Part shown: positions 6,287 through 15,055 of the stretch, one piece after another
How positions within the stretch are numbered: position 1 is the first letter of the stretch
Layout of the letters: every line of letters begins with the position of its first letter
Made by a program: the position numbers and the translations under genes
Notes under the pieces: model-generated
Told to the model about the DNA's origin: nothing
Databases searched by the model: none
Seen by the model: the letters and a program-made list of their open reading frames with translations, nothing else
Assembly: GCA_934278925.1 (NCBI GenBank)
Contig: CAKQWJ010000016.1
Coordinates: forward strand, 1-58,089
Direction: 5' to 3'
Length of the DNA stretch: 58,089 bases
DNA from: an uncultured Clostridia bacterium
GTDB lineage: Bacteria > Bacillota > Clostridia > Peptostreptococcales > Anaerovoracaceae

Positions 6287-8578
6287 TTATTTTTCCGCAA
6301 GCTGAGAAACATTGGTAAAGGCCTTATAAATAGCCCGGATGGCATTCTTGTAATCCGATTCGTTGACGCCAATCTGCATGCTGATTCGCTCCGCACCGTG
6401 GTCGGCGAACCGGAGGTTGATGTGCTCATTAGCCAGGGCCTCAAAGATTCGGAGGGATACGGAAACGGTTTTGCTGATATTCCGTCCCACTACTGCGATG
6501 GTAGCCAGTCCGGTGGATACATCGATATCCTCTGCGCCGGTCAGCTCATGAAGCTCCTGCATCAACTGCTCCTCGCAGTCCCGGAAAGAGGAGGCGTTTA
6601 CCACCAGGGATACGGAATCCAGCGCAATCTGTTCTGCCGAAATCTCCAGTCCGTGGTTCCGGAAGATTTCATCGATTCGGGACTTCATCGCCGGATCCTC
6701 CGTCAGGCGCTCTCGCTCAATCAAGACGGAGCAGTAGCCGGTCTTTCCGGAAATGCCGGAGACATCCAGCACCGTCTGATAGAAATCGGCATTCTTTACG
6801 ATCAGGGTGCCCGGCTTCTTCGGCTCCGACGTGGAGCGGATGTTAATCGGAATACCCCTTCTTCTGGCAGGTGCCACCGCATCCTCATGCAGCACTTCCG
6901 CACCGCACAGGGAAAGCTCCCGCAGCTCCCGGTAATTGATGACCGGTACGCTCAGCGGATTCTTTACCACCTTCGGATCGGCCATGAGCATTCCCGGCAC
7001 ATCCGTCCAGTTCTCGTAGAGGTCCGCTTTCACCGCCTCTGCCACCAGAGAGCCGGTAATGTCCGAACCGCCCCGGGAGAAGGTGCAAATTCTGCCGTCC
7101 TCGGTTCGGCCGTAGAATCCCGGAATCACCGCATGCTCCCGATCCTTCAGCTCTTCTGCAATCCGGTTCCGAGTGGCTTCCAGATTCAGTGTGCCGTCGT
7201 TATGGAAGAGAATCAGTTCTTCCCCATCTACAAAATCATATCCCAAATATTCCGCCAGCAGCTGGGCACAGAGGTACTCGCCGCGGCTTGCCAGGTACGG
7301 AAGCGGATTGCCGCCACCCTCCCGGATTTCCCGGAAATCTTCGCGGATCCGATTGATTTTAGCGGAAATATCCACTGCGAGATCCAAATCCTCGGCAATT
7401 CGGCAGTAGCGGTCTGAAATGAGCTTTACATTCTTATCGAATTTCTCCGGCTTCTTTGCGGCCTCAATCAGCAAATCCGTCACTTTTACCGTATTCTCCG
7501 CACTGCGGCCGGCCGCGGAAGCCACGATGTATTTCCGAGCCGGATCCTCCTGGACGATGGACTTCACCTGACGGAATTTCTCCGTGTCGGCCAGGGAGGT
7601 TCCGCCAAATTTCGCCACGGTGAGATCTGAATTGTTCTTCAGCACCGGTGCCAAATCCTCGTTGTCAATCATATGAATATCGTACGGCGTGGACTGATAT
7701 ACGAAGTAGTTGATCCAGTTGGAATAGATCAGGTTCGCGCAGGAACGCCATTTGACAATTGGGGTCTGGGTATCGTCGTCATTCGGGAAGTAGTGATCCG
7801 GTACATCCGGATTCAATCCCGCATTCTTATCCCGAACGTACTCCTTCAGCAGCGTGTTCCAGTCGTATTCCGAGTGGCCGGTTACGAAAATCTGACGGTC
7901 GTTCGTGGATTTTACGCAGAACACTCCCGCTTCTTCGGAAGATGCCAGCACCTTCAGCTCCGGCACCGCTTCGATGTCCTCCCGGTACACGGTGGTATTC
8001 CGAGAATGCGGTACATAGAATTCGTCGTCAAAGCCTCGGAACAGCATGCCGTGCTTCTGGTCCAGATGATGCAGGTACACGCCGGACAGCTTCTTCGGCA
8101 GCATATGCTTCTGAATGCCGTAATGGTAATACAGTCCGGCCTGAGCACCCCAGCAGATGTGGAACGTGCTGTGAACGTGTGTCTTGCTCCACTCCATAAT
8201 CTCGCAAAGCTCTTCCCAGTAATCCACTTCCTCGAATTCCATCTTTTCCACCGGTGCGCCGGTGATAATCATTCCGTCAAAGTACTCGTCCTGAATTTCG
8301 CTAAAAGTCTTGTAGAACGCAATCATATGCTCCTGAGACACGTTGTGAGCCTTGTGGGTCGCCGTCTGCAGCAGCTCCAGCTCAATCTGCAGCGGAGTGT
8401 TTCCCAGCAGGCGCGCCAGCTGTGTCTCCGTATCGATCTTTGTCGGCATCAGGTTCAGCAGCAGAATGTGCAGCGGACGGACATCCTGGGTCATCGCCCG
8501 GGTATCCGTCATCACAAATACATTTTCCTTTGTCAGCGTATCTATCGCCGGAAGATCGTTCGGTACTTTAATAGGCAT
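6287..8578 (-). CDS. Fused homoserine O-acyltransferase (MetA) and aspartate kinase
   Basis: One uninterrupted 763-residue protein joins two enzymes of the aspartate family. Residues 1-300 are a full MetA: the catalytic cysteine is C142 (HICWGAQAG) and the partners H235 and E237 lie in GHSEYD, at the family's usual numbering. Position 111 is Glu, the residue linked with acetyl-CoA rather than succinyl-CoA use. After a short linker, residues 318-763 form an aspartate kinase with KFGGTS (324-329) and two C-terminal ACT domains. The protein should therefore phosphorylate aspartate and acylate homoserine. The ATG follows AAGGAG, and a promoter lies in the 74-base gap after prmA. No S-box is visible there. 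Confidence 0.9.
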   Translation of the reverse strand: MPIKVPNDLPAIDTLTKENVFVMTDTRAMTQDVRPLHILLLNLMPTKIDTETQLARLLGNTPLQIELELLQTATHKAHNVSQEHMIAFYKTFSEIQDEYFDGMIITGAPVEKMEFEEVDYWEELCEIMEWSKTHVHSTFHICWGAQAGLYYHYGIQKHMLPKKLSGVYLHHLDQKHGMLFRGFDDEFYVPHSRNTTVYREDIEAVPELKVLASSEEAGVFCVKSTNDRQIFVTGHSEYDWNTLLKEYVRDKNAGLNPDVPDHYFPNDDDTQTPIVKWRSCANLIYSNWINYFVYQSTPYDIHMIDNEDLAPVLKNNSDLTVAKFGGTSLADTEKFRQVKSIVQEDPARKYIVASAAGRSAENTVKVTDLLIEAAKKPEKFDKNVKLISDRYCRIAEDLDLAVDISAKINRIREDFREIREGGGNPLPYLASRGEYLCAQLLAEYLGYDFVDGEELILFHNDGTLNLEATRNRIAEELKDREHAVIPGFYGRTEDGRICTFSRGGSDITGSLVAEAVKADLYENWTDVPGMLMADPKVVKNPLSVPVINYRELRELSLCGAEVLHEDAVAPARRRGIPINIRSTSEPKKPGTLIVKNADFYQTVLDVSGISGKTGYCSVLIERERLTEDPAMKSRIDEIFRNHGLEISAEQIALDSVSLVVNASSFRDCEEQLMQELHELTGAEDIDVSTGLATIAVVGRNISKTVSVSLRIFEALANEHINLRFADHGAERISMQIGVNESDYKNAIRAIYKAFTNVSQLAEK

Positions 8579-8611
8579 AATAAAATCTCCTTTTACTCTA
8601 GTCTTTGTTCA

Positions 8612-8640
8612 ATAATATTCCATCCGCGCTGTTTTTTCAA
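8612..8640 (-). promoter_or_regulatory. Promoter of the MetA-aspartokinase fusion
   Basis: On the minus strand TTGAAA, 17 bases, TATTAT, within the gap after prmA. It suggests the fusion gene can be transcribed apart from nfo-prmA. Confidence 0.55.
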
Positions 8641-8652
8641 CACGAATCTCTT

Positions 8653-9627
8653 TTACAGACGGGCGGCGATGCAGCACCAGTCTCCTTTTTCCGCAGTTTC
8701 CAGCACGGTAAAACCAAGTTCTTCCAATGCCTGCACCACCGATGCCTCTTGCTCTGCCAGAATGCCGGAGGTAACGTACCGGCCGCCCGGAAGCATGTGC
8801 TTCGGAATATCCGGACTGAGGCGAAGCACCAGATGGGTCAGCAAATTGGCCACTACCACATCCGCTTGGAAATCCACCCCTTCCGTCAAATCGCCGATTT
8901 GGAAGTGGGCGGTGTCCATCACGCCGTTCAGTTCACCGTTCTCTTCCGATGCGGTCACCGCTTCATCGTCGATATCGATGCCCAGCACCCGGGACGCACC
9001 CAGGCGCGCCGCGATGATGGACAGGATGCCGCTTCCGCAGCCCACATCCAGCACCTTCTCCCCCGGCTTCAGATATTTCTCCATCAGCAAGGTGGTGAGG
9101 GCGGTGGTTTCGTGGGTTCCCGTTCCGAAGGCCATGCCCGGATCGATGGAAATCACCACTTCGTCGTCCGATGCCGGCTTGTATTCCTCCCAGCTCGGGC
9201 AGACCACAATGTGCTCTGTAATCTTTGTGGGCTTAAAGTAGGCCTTCCACTTATCCTTCCATTCCTCATCTCCCCGAAGGGTTAGCGTCATCTTGCCGCT
9301 TCCCAGGGAGTCCGCATTCAGATTCTCTCCGTATACGCCGGAAGCCAATCGGTTCCGAACCGCCGGCATCCAGTCCTGAAGCTTTTGGCGAATCGCCTCT
9401 GCTTCCTCTAAGGTTTCGGTATAAACGGTGACCGTGGCGCTGCGGTCCTTTCGTGCCAGAATTTCCTCCCGGTCCACGTACTCGGTGCCCCAGGCCTCAT
9501 CCATCATCTGAAGATCCAGATTGGGGTCGTCCACTGCGAACTGGGTGATGCCCAGCTCCGTCAATTCGTTTTCCACCAGCTCCACACCGGGCCCGGCGGT
9601 TTCAATTTGAAGTTCGTAATAATTCAT
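8653..9627 (-). CDS. prmA: Ribosomal protein L11 methyltransferase
   Basis: The 324-residue product trimethylates ribosomal protein L11 using SAM. The N-terminal L11-recognition domain (about 1-110) is followed by a Rossmann methyltransferase with the family signature DPGMAFGTGTHETT, the SAM-binding VLDVGCGSGILSI and the catalytic VVANLL motif. The length is normal. The start codon follows directly on the stop of nfo (TAG then ATG), so the two are translationally linked. Confidence 0.95.
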   Translation of the reverse strand: MNYYELQIETAGPGVELVENELTELGITQFAVDDPNLDLQMMDEAWGTEYVDREEILARKDRSATVTVYTETLEEAEAIRQKLQDWMPAVRNRLASGVYGENLNADSLGSGKMTLTLRGDEEWKDKWKAYFKPTKITEHIVVCPSWEEYKPASDDEVVISIDPGMAFGTGTHETTALTTLLMEKYLKPGEKVLDVGCGSGILSIIAARLGASRVLGIDIDDEAVTASEENGELNGVMDTAHFQIGDLTEGVDFQADVVVANLLTHLVLRLSPDIPKHMLPGGRYVTSGILAEQEASVVQALEELGFTVLETAEKGDWCCIAARL

Positions 9628-10494
9628 CTAACGGTTTTCCTCCTTCTCGGACTCTCTTTCCCGAATGGCTTCCCGAAGCATTCGGATTTCCGCGCCATAG
9701 CCCTGCAGATCTTTCTGCGGTGTCTCCAAAATACACGGAAGTCCTTGCAATGCCGGATGACAGAGAATCTTCACCATTCCCTCTTTTCCGATGGTTCCCT
9801 CTCCAATCCGGGCGTGCCGGTCTTTGTGGGCTCCCAGCGGATTCATGCTGTCGTTGATGTGCAGTGCCTTCAGCTTCGACAGCCCGATGCACCGGTCGAA
9901 TTCCTCCAGCACCTCGTCCGGATGGTTCACAATATCGTATCCTCCGTCGTTTACGTGACAGGTGTCCAGGCAGACGCCCACATGATCGCTCAGATCCACT
10001 CGCTGAATGATTTCTGCCAGTTCCTCAAAGCGGCTGCCGATTTCGCTGCCCTTTCCCGCCATGGTCTCCAGGAGTACGATGGTGCTCTGCTCTTCCCGGA
10101 GAACTTCGTTCAGGGTATCGGAAATCATCCGAATTCCATTCTCCACGCCCTGCCCCACATGGCTGCCGGGATGAAAGTTATAGTAATTTTCCGGGAGAAG
10201 CTCCATCTTCTCCAAATCCTCCTTCATGCACATTCGGGCAAATTCCCGAACCCGCTCGTCCTTGGAGCAAGCATTCATGGTGTAGGGTGCGTGGGCCACC
10301 AGCTTTCCGAATCCGTTCTGCGCCATGATTTCCCGCAGCCTTGCCGCATCCTCCGGATCCGCCTTTTTGCTTTTACCCCCTCGAGGATTTCGTGTAAAAA
10401 AAGCAAAGGTATCCGCCTCAATCTCCAGTGCCCGCTTTCCCATTTCTTCAAAACCACCTGCCGAGGACAGATGGCATCCGATATATACGCTCAT
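9628..10494 (-). CDS. nfo: Endonuclease IV (AP endonuclease)
   Basis: The 288-residue enzyme cuts DNA 5' to abasic sites in base excision repair. It shows the family's zinc-ligand motifs in order: HAPYTMN, FHPGSH, LLETMAGKG, CLDTCH, HINDS and the late HxRIGEG, on a TIM-barrel of normal length. The chosen start MSVYIGCHLS follows AAGGAGAT. A longer frame to 10626 lacks a ribosome site and adds sequence foreign to the family. It is co-transcribed with prmA. Confidence 0.95.
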   Translation of the reverse strand: MSVYIGCHLSSAGGFEEMGKRALEIEADTFAFFTRNPRGGKSKKADPEDAARLREIMAQNGFGKLVAHAPYTMNACSKDERVREFARMCMKEDLEKMELLPENYYNFHPGSHVGQGVENGIRMISDTLNEVLREEQSTIVLLETMAGKGSEIGSRFEELAEIIQRVDLSDHVGVCLDTCHVNDGGYDIVNHPDEVLEEFDRCIGLSKLKALHINDSMNPLGAHKDRHARIGEGTIGKEGMVKILCHPALQGLPCILETPQKDLQGYGAEIRMLREAIRERESEKEENR

Positions 10495-10617
10495 TTTTTT
10501 AATCTCCTTATCTAATACCTTATATATTAGCATTTCTGATGGAATTCTGTAAAGACGCATTGCATGATGAGGAAAAAATTTGTAAAATTTAAGAAGATTG
10601 AAATCAGGAGGAATGGA

Positions 10618-11361
10618 ATGATACATCAGAATTCACGGACAGCACGGGTGATGGGCCCGGAAGCATTGGAAACCCTGGCGCAGAAGCACGTTGCCATTTT
10701 CGGCGTGGGCGGCGTGGGCGGCTATGTGGCGGAGGCGCTGGCCCGAAGCGGCGTGGGCACCATCGAAATCATCGACAATGACGATATTTCCTTGACCAAT
10801 CTGAATCGCCAGATTATCGCCACCCGGAGCACCGTGGGGCAGGTCAAAGTCACCGCCATGGCAAATCGGATTCGGGATATCAATCCGGACATTCAAGTGA
10901 TTGCCCACCGGACCTTCTACATGCCGGAAGAGGCGGAAAATTTCGATTTCAGCACCTTCGATTACGTTATCGATGCCATCGACACGGTGACCGCCAAGCT
11001 GGACATCATCCGGCGCTGTTACGAACTGGGAACGCCCGTGATCTCCGCCATGGGATGCGGAAACCGTTTCGATCCCACCAAGCTGGTGGTTACGGATATT
11101 TACAAAACCCAGATGGATCCGCTGGCGAAAATTATCCGCCGGGAACTTCGAAAGGACGGCATCCGAAAGCTGAAGGTGGTCTATTCCACGGAAGCACCGA
11201 TTCCGCCTTACGAGGACGAAGAGGAAACCACTCGTCGCAGCCTTCCCGGTTCCACCCCGTTCGTACCGGCAGCGGCCGGACTGATTATCGCATCGGAAGT
11301 GGTACGGGAGCTCACCGATTTCGACCCTTCGGACCGGCTCCGAGGCGGGCGCCAGAAGTAA
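10618..11361 (+). CDS. tcdA: tRNA threonylcarbamoyladenosine dehydratase (ThiF/MoeB-like)
   Basis: The 247-residue protein belongs to the E1-like ATP-dependent superfamily. It has GVGGVGGYVAEALARSG near the N-terminus for ATP, the DNDDISLTNLNRQ loop, and VIDAIDTV. The TcdA/YgdL branch cyclises t6A at tRNA position 37. Size and the DPLAKIIRRELRK and TPFVPAAAGLIIAS segments fit that branch rather than ThiF or MoeB, and no sulphur-carrier gene is nearby. The ATG at 10618 follows AGGAGG. The in-frame ATG upstream does not. Confidence 0.85.
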   Translation: MIHQNSRTARVMGPEALETLAQKHVAIFGVGGVGGYVAEALARSGVGTIEIIDNDDISLTNLNRQIIATRSTVGQVKVTAMANRIRDINPDIQVIAHRTFYMPEEAENFDFSTFDYVIDAIDTVTAKLDIIRRCYELGTPVISAMGCGNRFDPTKLVVTDIYKTQMDPLAKIIRRELRKDGIRKLKVVYSTEAPIPPYEDEEETTRRSLPGSTPFVPAAAGLIIASEVVRELTDFDPSDRLRGGRQK

Positions 11362-11423
11362 TGGAATCCGACCTCCGTCTGTGCTAAAATGAACTATATT
11401 GTTATTTGAAAAGAGGCGTAGTA

Positions 11424-13820
11424 ATGAACGATAGAAAATATCTCAACAACGAGTGGAAATTCTCGGAGGATGCGGAAACCGATGCCACCGTGTCGGTTCG
11501 AATTCCCCACACCTGCAAGGAATTTCCCTATCACTATTTCAATGAATCCAAGTGCCAAATGCGCTGCAAATACGAGCGTCCCCTGTTCATCCTGGATGAG
11601 TGGAAGGACAAAACCCTCCTTCTCACCTTCGAAGGTGCCGCCCACAACGCCGAGGTGTTCATCAACGATGAGCCGGTATACGAACATCGCTGCGGATATA
11701 CTGCTTTTACCATCGATATCACCGACCGCGTGGAATACGGTAAAAGCAACCGCATCCGCGTCATCTTAGACACCCGGGAAAGCCTGAACATTCCGCCATT
11801 CGGAGAGCATTCGGATTTCCTGGCCTACGGCGGCATCTATCGGGACGTGTACCTGGATGTCAAGGAAAAGATGCATATTCAGGACGTGTACGTGCGCACC
11901 CATTTTCCGAGCGGACGGGCGCAGGCCATCAGCCGGGTTAAAGTTGCCAACCCGGAACCGGCGGTGCAGATTCGCCAAGGGATTCGCCTGCACGGATCTG
12001 ATAACGACTATACGGATGTGGGCTACGTATCCGCCACGAAAGGAACCATGGCCTTCTCCATGGGAAGTATCCGGCGCTGGGAACCGGACAATCCCGTCCT
12101 GTACGATCTTCGGACGGAACTGCTGGCAGAGGGCAAAGTCGTAGACACCGTGATCACCCGGGTGGGATTCCGAGAGGCGGAATTCCGCAAGGACGGCTTC
12201 TATCTGAACGGAAAGAAAATCAAGCTTCGGGGGCTCTGCCGGTCGCAGGCTTTCCCATACGTGGGCTATGCCATGCCGGATTCCATGCAGATTGAGGATG
12301 CGAATATTTTGAAGAACGAGCTGGGCGTAAACGCCGTTCGGGCGGCGAACTACCCCCAGTCTCCGGCCTTCCTGAACCGCTGCGATGAACTGGGTCTCCT
12401 GGTGGTCTGCGAGATTCCGGGCTCCCGCTACATCGGCAATATCAAGTGGAAAAATCAGGAGCTGCAGAACACCAAGGAGATGATTCTTCAGAACCGGAAC
12501 CACCCTTCCATCGTTCTTTGGAGCATTCGGGTGGGCGAATCGGAAGAAGACGATGATTTTAACCGGCGCATCTCCGGACTGGTGCGCAAGCTGGATCCGG
12601 ATCGGGCCACCACCGGTGTCCATCGGAAGCCGAAAGAACACATGGTGGAAGATGTGTATGCCTATAATGATTTTGCCGCAGGTCTGAATGGCGCTGCCTG
12701 CCGGCGGAAATCCGAAATCACTTCGGATGCGGAGAAGCCGTACCTGATTTCGGCCTTTGGCGGTGTTTCCTATCCGGCAAAAGCCGGCGACGACGAAGCG
12801 CGCCGACTGGGACAGGCCCTGCTGTATTCCAACGTCCTTCACGACGTGGAGCAGCACGTGGACGTTCTGGGCAGCTTCGGCTGGAACATGACGGATTACA
12901 ATGCCCATCAGAATTACGGCAGCGGAGACCGCATCTGCTATCACGGCGTGATGGATATGTTCCGGAACCCGAAGCTGGCGGCCGCAGCCTATCAGATTTA
13001 TCAGGACGAGGTGCCGGTACTGGAGCTATCCTCTTCCCTGTCCTTCGGCGAGAACCCGATGCATTCCCTGGGGGATGTGTACGCATACACCAATGCGGAT
13101 GTTCTCCGCACGTATCGAGATGGGGAGCCGATTAAAGAATATGAAGTGACCAAAGGCATGCCGGTACGTATCGATGATTTTATCGGAAACTGCTTAGAAG
13201 TCGAGTCTGATTTTACCGAGGAGCAGCGGAAGGAAATTCGAAACCAGCTGAATCATAAAGCCTGCACCGGCAGCTTTATGGAAGTTCGTGAGAAGAAAGG
13301 GTTCTTCGGCGGAAAGAAGACCGAAAGCGTGGACGAAAGCACGCTGACCCGTCTCTACGAAAAATACATTCTGGGAAATACCGGTCTGGTTCCGGAGTAC
13401 CGCTTTGACGGTGTGAAAGACGGCCGGGTGGTGTCCGGCATTACCCGCGTTCCGATGAAGATGCACGACCTGGAAATCCGGGTATCGGCTACTGAGCTTC
13501 GGGAGGACAAAACCTACGATGTGGCTTCCGTTCGCTTCCGGGCACTGGATGAGAACGGGAACATCCTGCCGTATGCCAACAATCCGCTGGCACTGAAAGC
13601 GGAAGGAAGCATCGATCTTATCGGCCCGAAATTCATCACCCTTCAGGGCGGCATGGGAGGAACCTATGTGCGCACCAACGGAAAAATGGGCATGGGAAAA
13701 CTGATGATCAGCGGGCTTCAGAATCTTCACGGGGATCCGAAGGACCACCGCGGGGACGGCACGCCGTACAACAACCTGAACGGCGGCCGAGGCTACGAAT
13801 TGATTTTCCATGTGAAGTAA
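11424..13820 (+). CDS. Glycoside hydrolase family 2 protein, nucleophile apparently missing
   Basis: The 798-residue cytoplasmic protein has the GH2 layout: an N-terminal sugar-binding jelly roll (about 1-155), an Ig-like domain (about 165-260), a TIM barrel (about 265-560) and C-terminal domains. The acid/base glutamate is kept (E372 in RVGESEED). In the GH2 subgroup this resembles, the nucleophile glutamate sits in a YLVTEYNGH-like strand; here the aligned strand reads YLISAFGG, with A444 at that place. The later YGSGDRICYHGVMDMFR signature is intact. It may be inactive or have an altered role. The ATG at 11424 is preferred over an upstream TTG. A terminator follows. Confidence 0.85.
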   Translation: MNDRKYLNNEWKFSEDAETDATVSVRIPHTCKEFPYHYFNESKCQMRCKYERPLFILDEWKDKTLLLTFEGAAHNAEVFINDEPVYEHRCGYTAFTIDITDRVEYGKSNRIRVILDTRESLNIPPFGEHSDFLAYGGIYRDVYLDVKEKMHIQDVYVRTHFPSGRAQAISRVKVANPEPAVQIRQGIRLHGSDNDYTDVGYVSATKGTMAFSMGSIRRWEPDNPVLYDLRTELLAEGKVVDTVITRVGFREAEFRKDGFYLNGKKIKLRGLCRSQAFPYVGYAMPDSMQIEDANILKNELGVNAVRAANYPQSPAFLNRCDELGLLVVCEIPGSRYIGNIKWKNQELQNTKEMILQNRNHPSIVLWSIRVGESEEDDDFNRRISGLVRKLDPDRATTGVHRKPKEHMVEDVYAYNDFAAGLNGAACRRKSEITSDAEKPYLISAFGGVSYPAKAGDDEARRLGQALLYSNVLHDVEQHVDVLGSFGWNMTDYNAHQNYGSGDRICYHGVMDMFRNPKLAAAAYQIYQDEVPVLELSSSLSFGENPMHSLGDVYAYTNADVLRTYRDGEPIKEYEVTKGMPVRIDDFIGNCLEVESDFTEEQRKEIRNQLNHKACTGSFMEVREKKGFFGGKKTESVDESTLTRLYEKYILGNTGLVPEYRFDGVKDGRVVSGITRVPMKMHDLEIRVSATELREDKTYDVASVRFRALDENGNILPYANNPLALKAEGSIDLIGPKFITLQGGMGGTYVRTNGKMGMGKLMISGLQNLHGDPKDHRGDGTPYNNLNGGRGYELIFHVK

Positions 13821-13835
13821 TAAGAGAGCATTCCG

Positions 13836-13891
13836 CACCGGGAGCGATTATCGATGTCCAAAAGGACACATTATCGACTCCCGGTGTTTTT
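13836..13891 (+). terminator. Intrinsic terminator after the GH2 gene
   Basis: CACCGGGAG pairs with CTCCCGGTG, the stem continues imperfectly towards an AAAA loop between TGTCC and GGACA, and five T follow. Confidence 0.85.
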
Positions 13892-13949
13892 GTGTTGCTT
13901 TGCAAAGCGAAGATGACGTCCGTCCGGGGCGGCGTGCCGGACGGATTGC

Positions 13950-14029
13950 GGGGCCGGATGGGCTTCCGGCGTCACGAGCGCGGTGCCACGGGGCCGGATG
14001 GGCCTTCGGCGTCACGGGCGTGGTGCTTC
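13950..14029. repeat. 40-bp direct repeat, two copies, leading into array E
   Basis: GGGGCCGGATGGGC followed by a near-identical GGCGTCAC segment occurs at 13950 and 13990, exactly 40 bases apart. The second copy runs into the first 86-bp unit of array E. Confidence 0.75.
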
Positions 14030-14585
14030 ACCGCCCGCGAGCCCTTGTTTCTTCGTCGCGGGGCACCACGTCGCTTGAACGAAACGGGACCTGAGGCCAG
14101 TCGGCATGGTGCTTCACCGCCCGCAAACCCTTGTTCCTTCGTCGTCAGGCACCACGTCGGATGGGCGAATCGGAGCACGGGGACGGATGGCGTGGTGCTT
14201 CACCGCCCGCAAACCCTTGTTTCTTCGTCGTCAGGCACCACGTCGGATAGACAAATCGGGGCACTGGACCGGACGGCGTGGTGCTTCACCGCCCGCAAAC
14301 CCTTATTTCTTCGTCGTCAGGCACCACGTCGGATGGGCGAATCGGGGCACTGGACCGGACGGCGTGGTGCTTCACCGCCCGCAAACCCTTATTTCTTCGT
14401 CGCGGGGCACCACGTCGGATGGGCGAATCGGGGCACTGGACCGGACGGCGTGGTGCTTCACCGCCCGCAAACCCTTGTTCCTTCGTCGTCAGGCACCACG
14501 TCGGATGGGCGAATCGGAGCACTGGACCGGACGGCGTGGTGCTTCACCGCCCGCTAACCCTTGTTCCTTCGTCGACGAGCACCAC
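14020..14585. repeat. Hairpin array E (seven units, exact 86-bp period)
   Basis: Units begin at 14020, 14106, 14192, 14278, 14364, 14450 and 14536, each exactly 86 bases after the last. A unit is a 50-base hairpin (arms GTGGTGC and GCACCAC, 36-base loop) plus a 36-base spacer. Read on the minus strand, the loop contains ACAAGGGTTTGCGGGCGG, close to the loop core of arrays B and F. Units are nearly identical, with changes mostly in the loop's CGTCGTCAG/CGTCGCGGG stretch. Long reading frames cross it in several frames, but 86 is not a multiple of three and there are no ribosome sites, so I regard it as non-coding. Confidence 0.95.
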
Positions 14586-14609
14586 GCCCCCGATTTCCTC
14601 CAAGCGGAC

Positions 14610-14769
14610 AATTCCTGGAACCCGCGCCGGGTTCCAGGAATTCTCATCTCCCCAAAAAACGAAAAATGTCGGCCCTGGTGCTGCTCCCGCAGCACCTCGC
14701 CGACATTTTCCCTTTTCCCTCTCAATCGGTAGAGACTGTCCCTCTTTGTACATTAGGGGGACAGTCTCT
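14610..14769. terminator. Three consecutive strong hairpins after array E
   Basis: Hairpin 1 (14610-14642) has 15-bp perfect arms AATTCCTGGAACCCG. Hairpin 2 (14663-14709) has arms AAAATGTCGGC with a nested GGTGCTGC/GCAGCACC stem and a following T/C-rich run. Hairpin 3 (14731-14769) has arms AGAGACTGTCCC. At least one probably ends transcription, but three in a row is more than needed. Confidence 0.6.
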
Positions 14770-14828
14770 ATCTTATCTTATCTTATCTTGCCTTGCCTTG
14801 CCTTGCCTTGCCTTGCCTTGCCTTGCCT
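14769..14828. repeat. Pentanucleotide microsatellite (TATCT)4(TGCCT)8
   Basis: Four TATCT units are followed without break by eight TGCCT units. It lies between the third hairpin and the 3' end of tRNA-Gly, 23 bases past the encoded CCA on the tRNA's strand. Confidence 0.95.
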
Positions 14829-14851
14829 TCTGAATTTCCAAAAAATAAAAA

Positions 14852-14926
14852 TGGAGCGGAAGACGAGATTCGAACTCGCGACCCTCGCCTTGGCAAGGCG
14901 ATGCTCTACCCCTGAGCCACTTCCGC
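14852..14926 (-). tRNA. tRNA-Gly (anticodon GCC)
   Basis: The minus strand folds as a full cloverleaf: acceptor GCGGAAG paired with CTTCCGC, D-stem GCTC/GAGC, anticodon stem TCGCC/GGCGA with loop TTGCCAA (anticodon GCC), and T-arm GCGAG-TTCGAAT-CTCGT. The 3' CCA is encoded. Confidence 0.97.
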
Positions 14927-15055
14927 AACAGCTTCTTTATAATATCACTTTTTAAATTCTCTGTCAACATCTTTTTGTTATGTTTTTTAATTTGGTTCTT
15001 CTCTTATTCCTCGGGGATGAATTTTTTGTATAAGGTAAACAATCTTTTCTACCAT

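Noticed and set aside
6230..6290. Terminator after the MetA-aspartokinase gene
   Set aside because: Only a three-to-four-pair stem can be formed and no proper T-run follows.
8579..8652. SAM riboswitch before the MetA-aspartokinase gene
   Set aside because: The gap is only 74 bases and holds a promoter and ribosome site. None of the S-box core motifs is present.
11406..11423. TTG start for the GH2 gene
   Set aside because: It adds only six residues and the ATG at 11424 is better placed after AAGAGG.
14020..14585. CRISPR array
   Set aside because: Both 'repeat' and 'spacer' parts are nearly identical in all units, the units are too long, and no cas gene is present.
14020..14585. Type III toxin-antitoxin RNA repeats
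   Set aside because: Such antitoxins have about 35-nt tandem repeats followed by a ToxN-type gene. Here the unit is 86 bp and no toxin-like gene is adjacent.
13892..14732. Long overlapping reading frames across array E, on both strands
   Set aside because: The 86-bp period is not a multiple of three, so the same repeats are read in all frames. There are no ribosome sites, and hairpin arms rather than codons are conserved.
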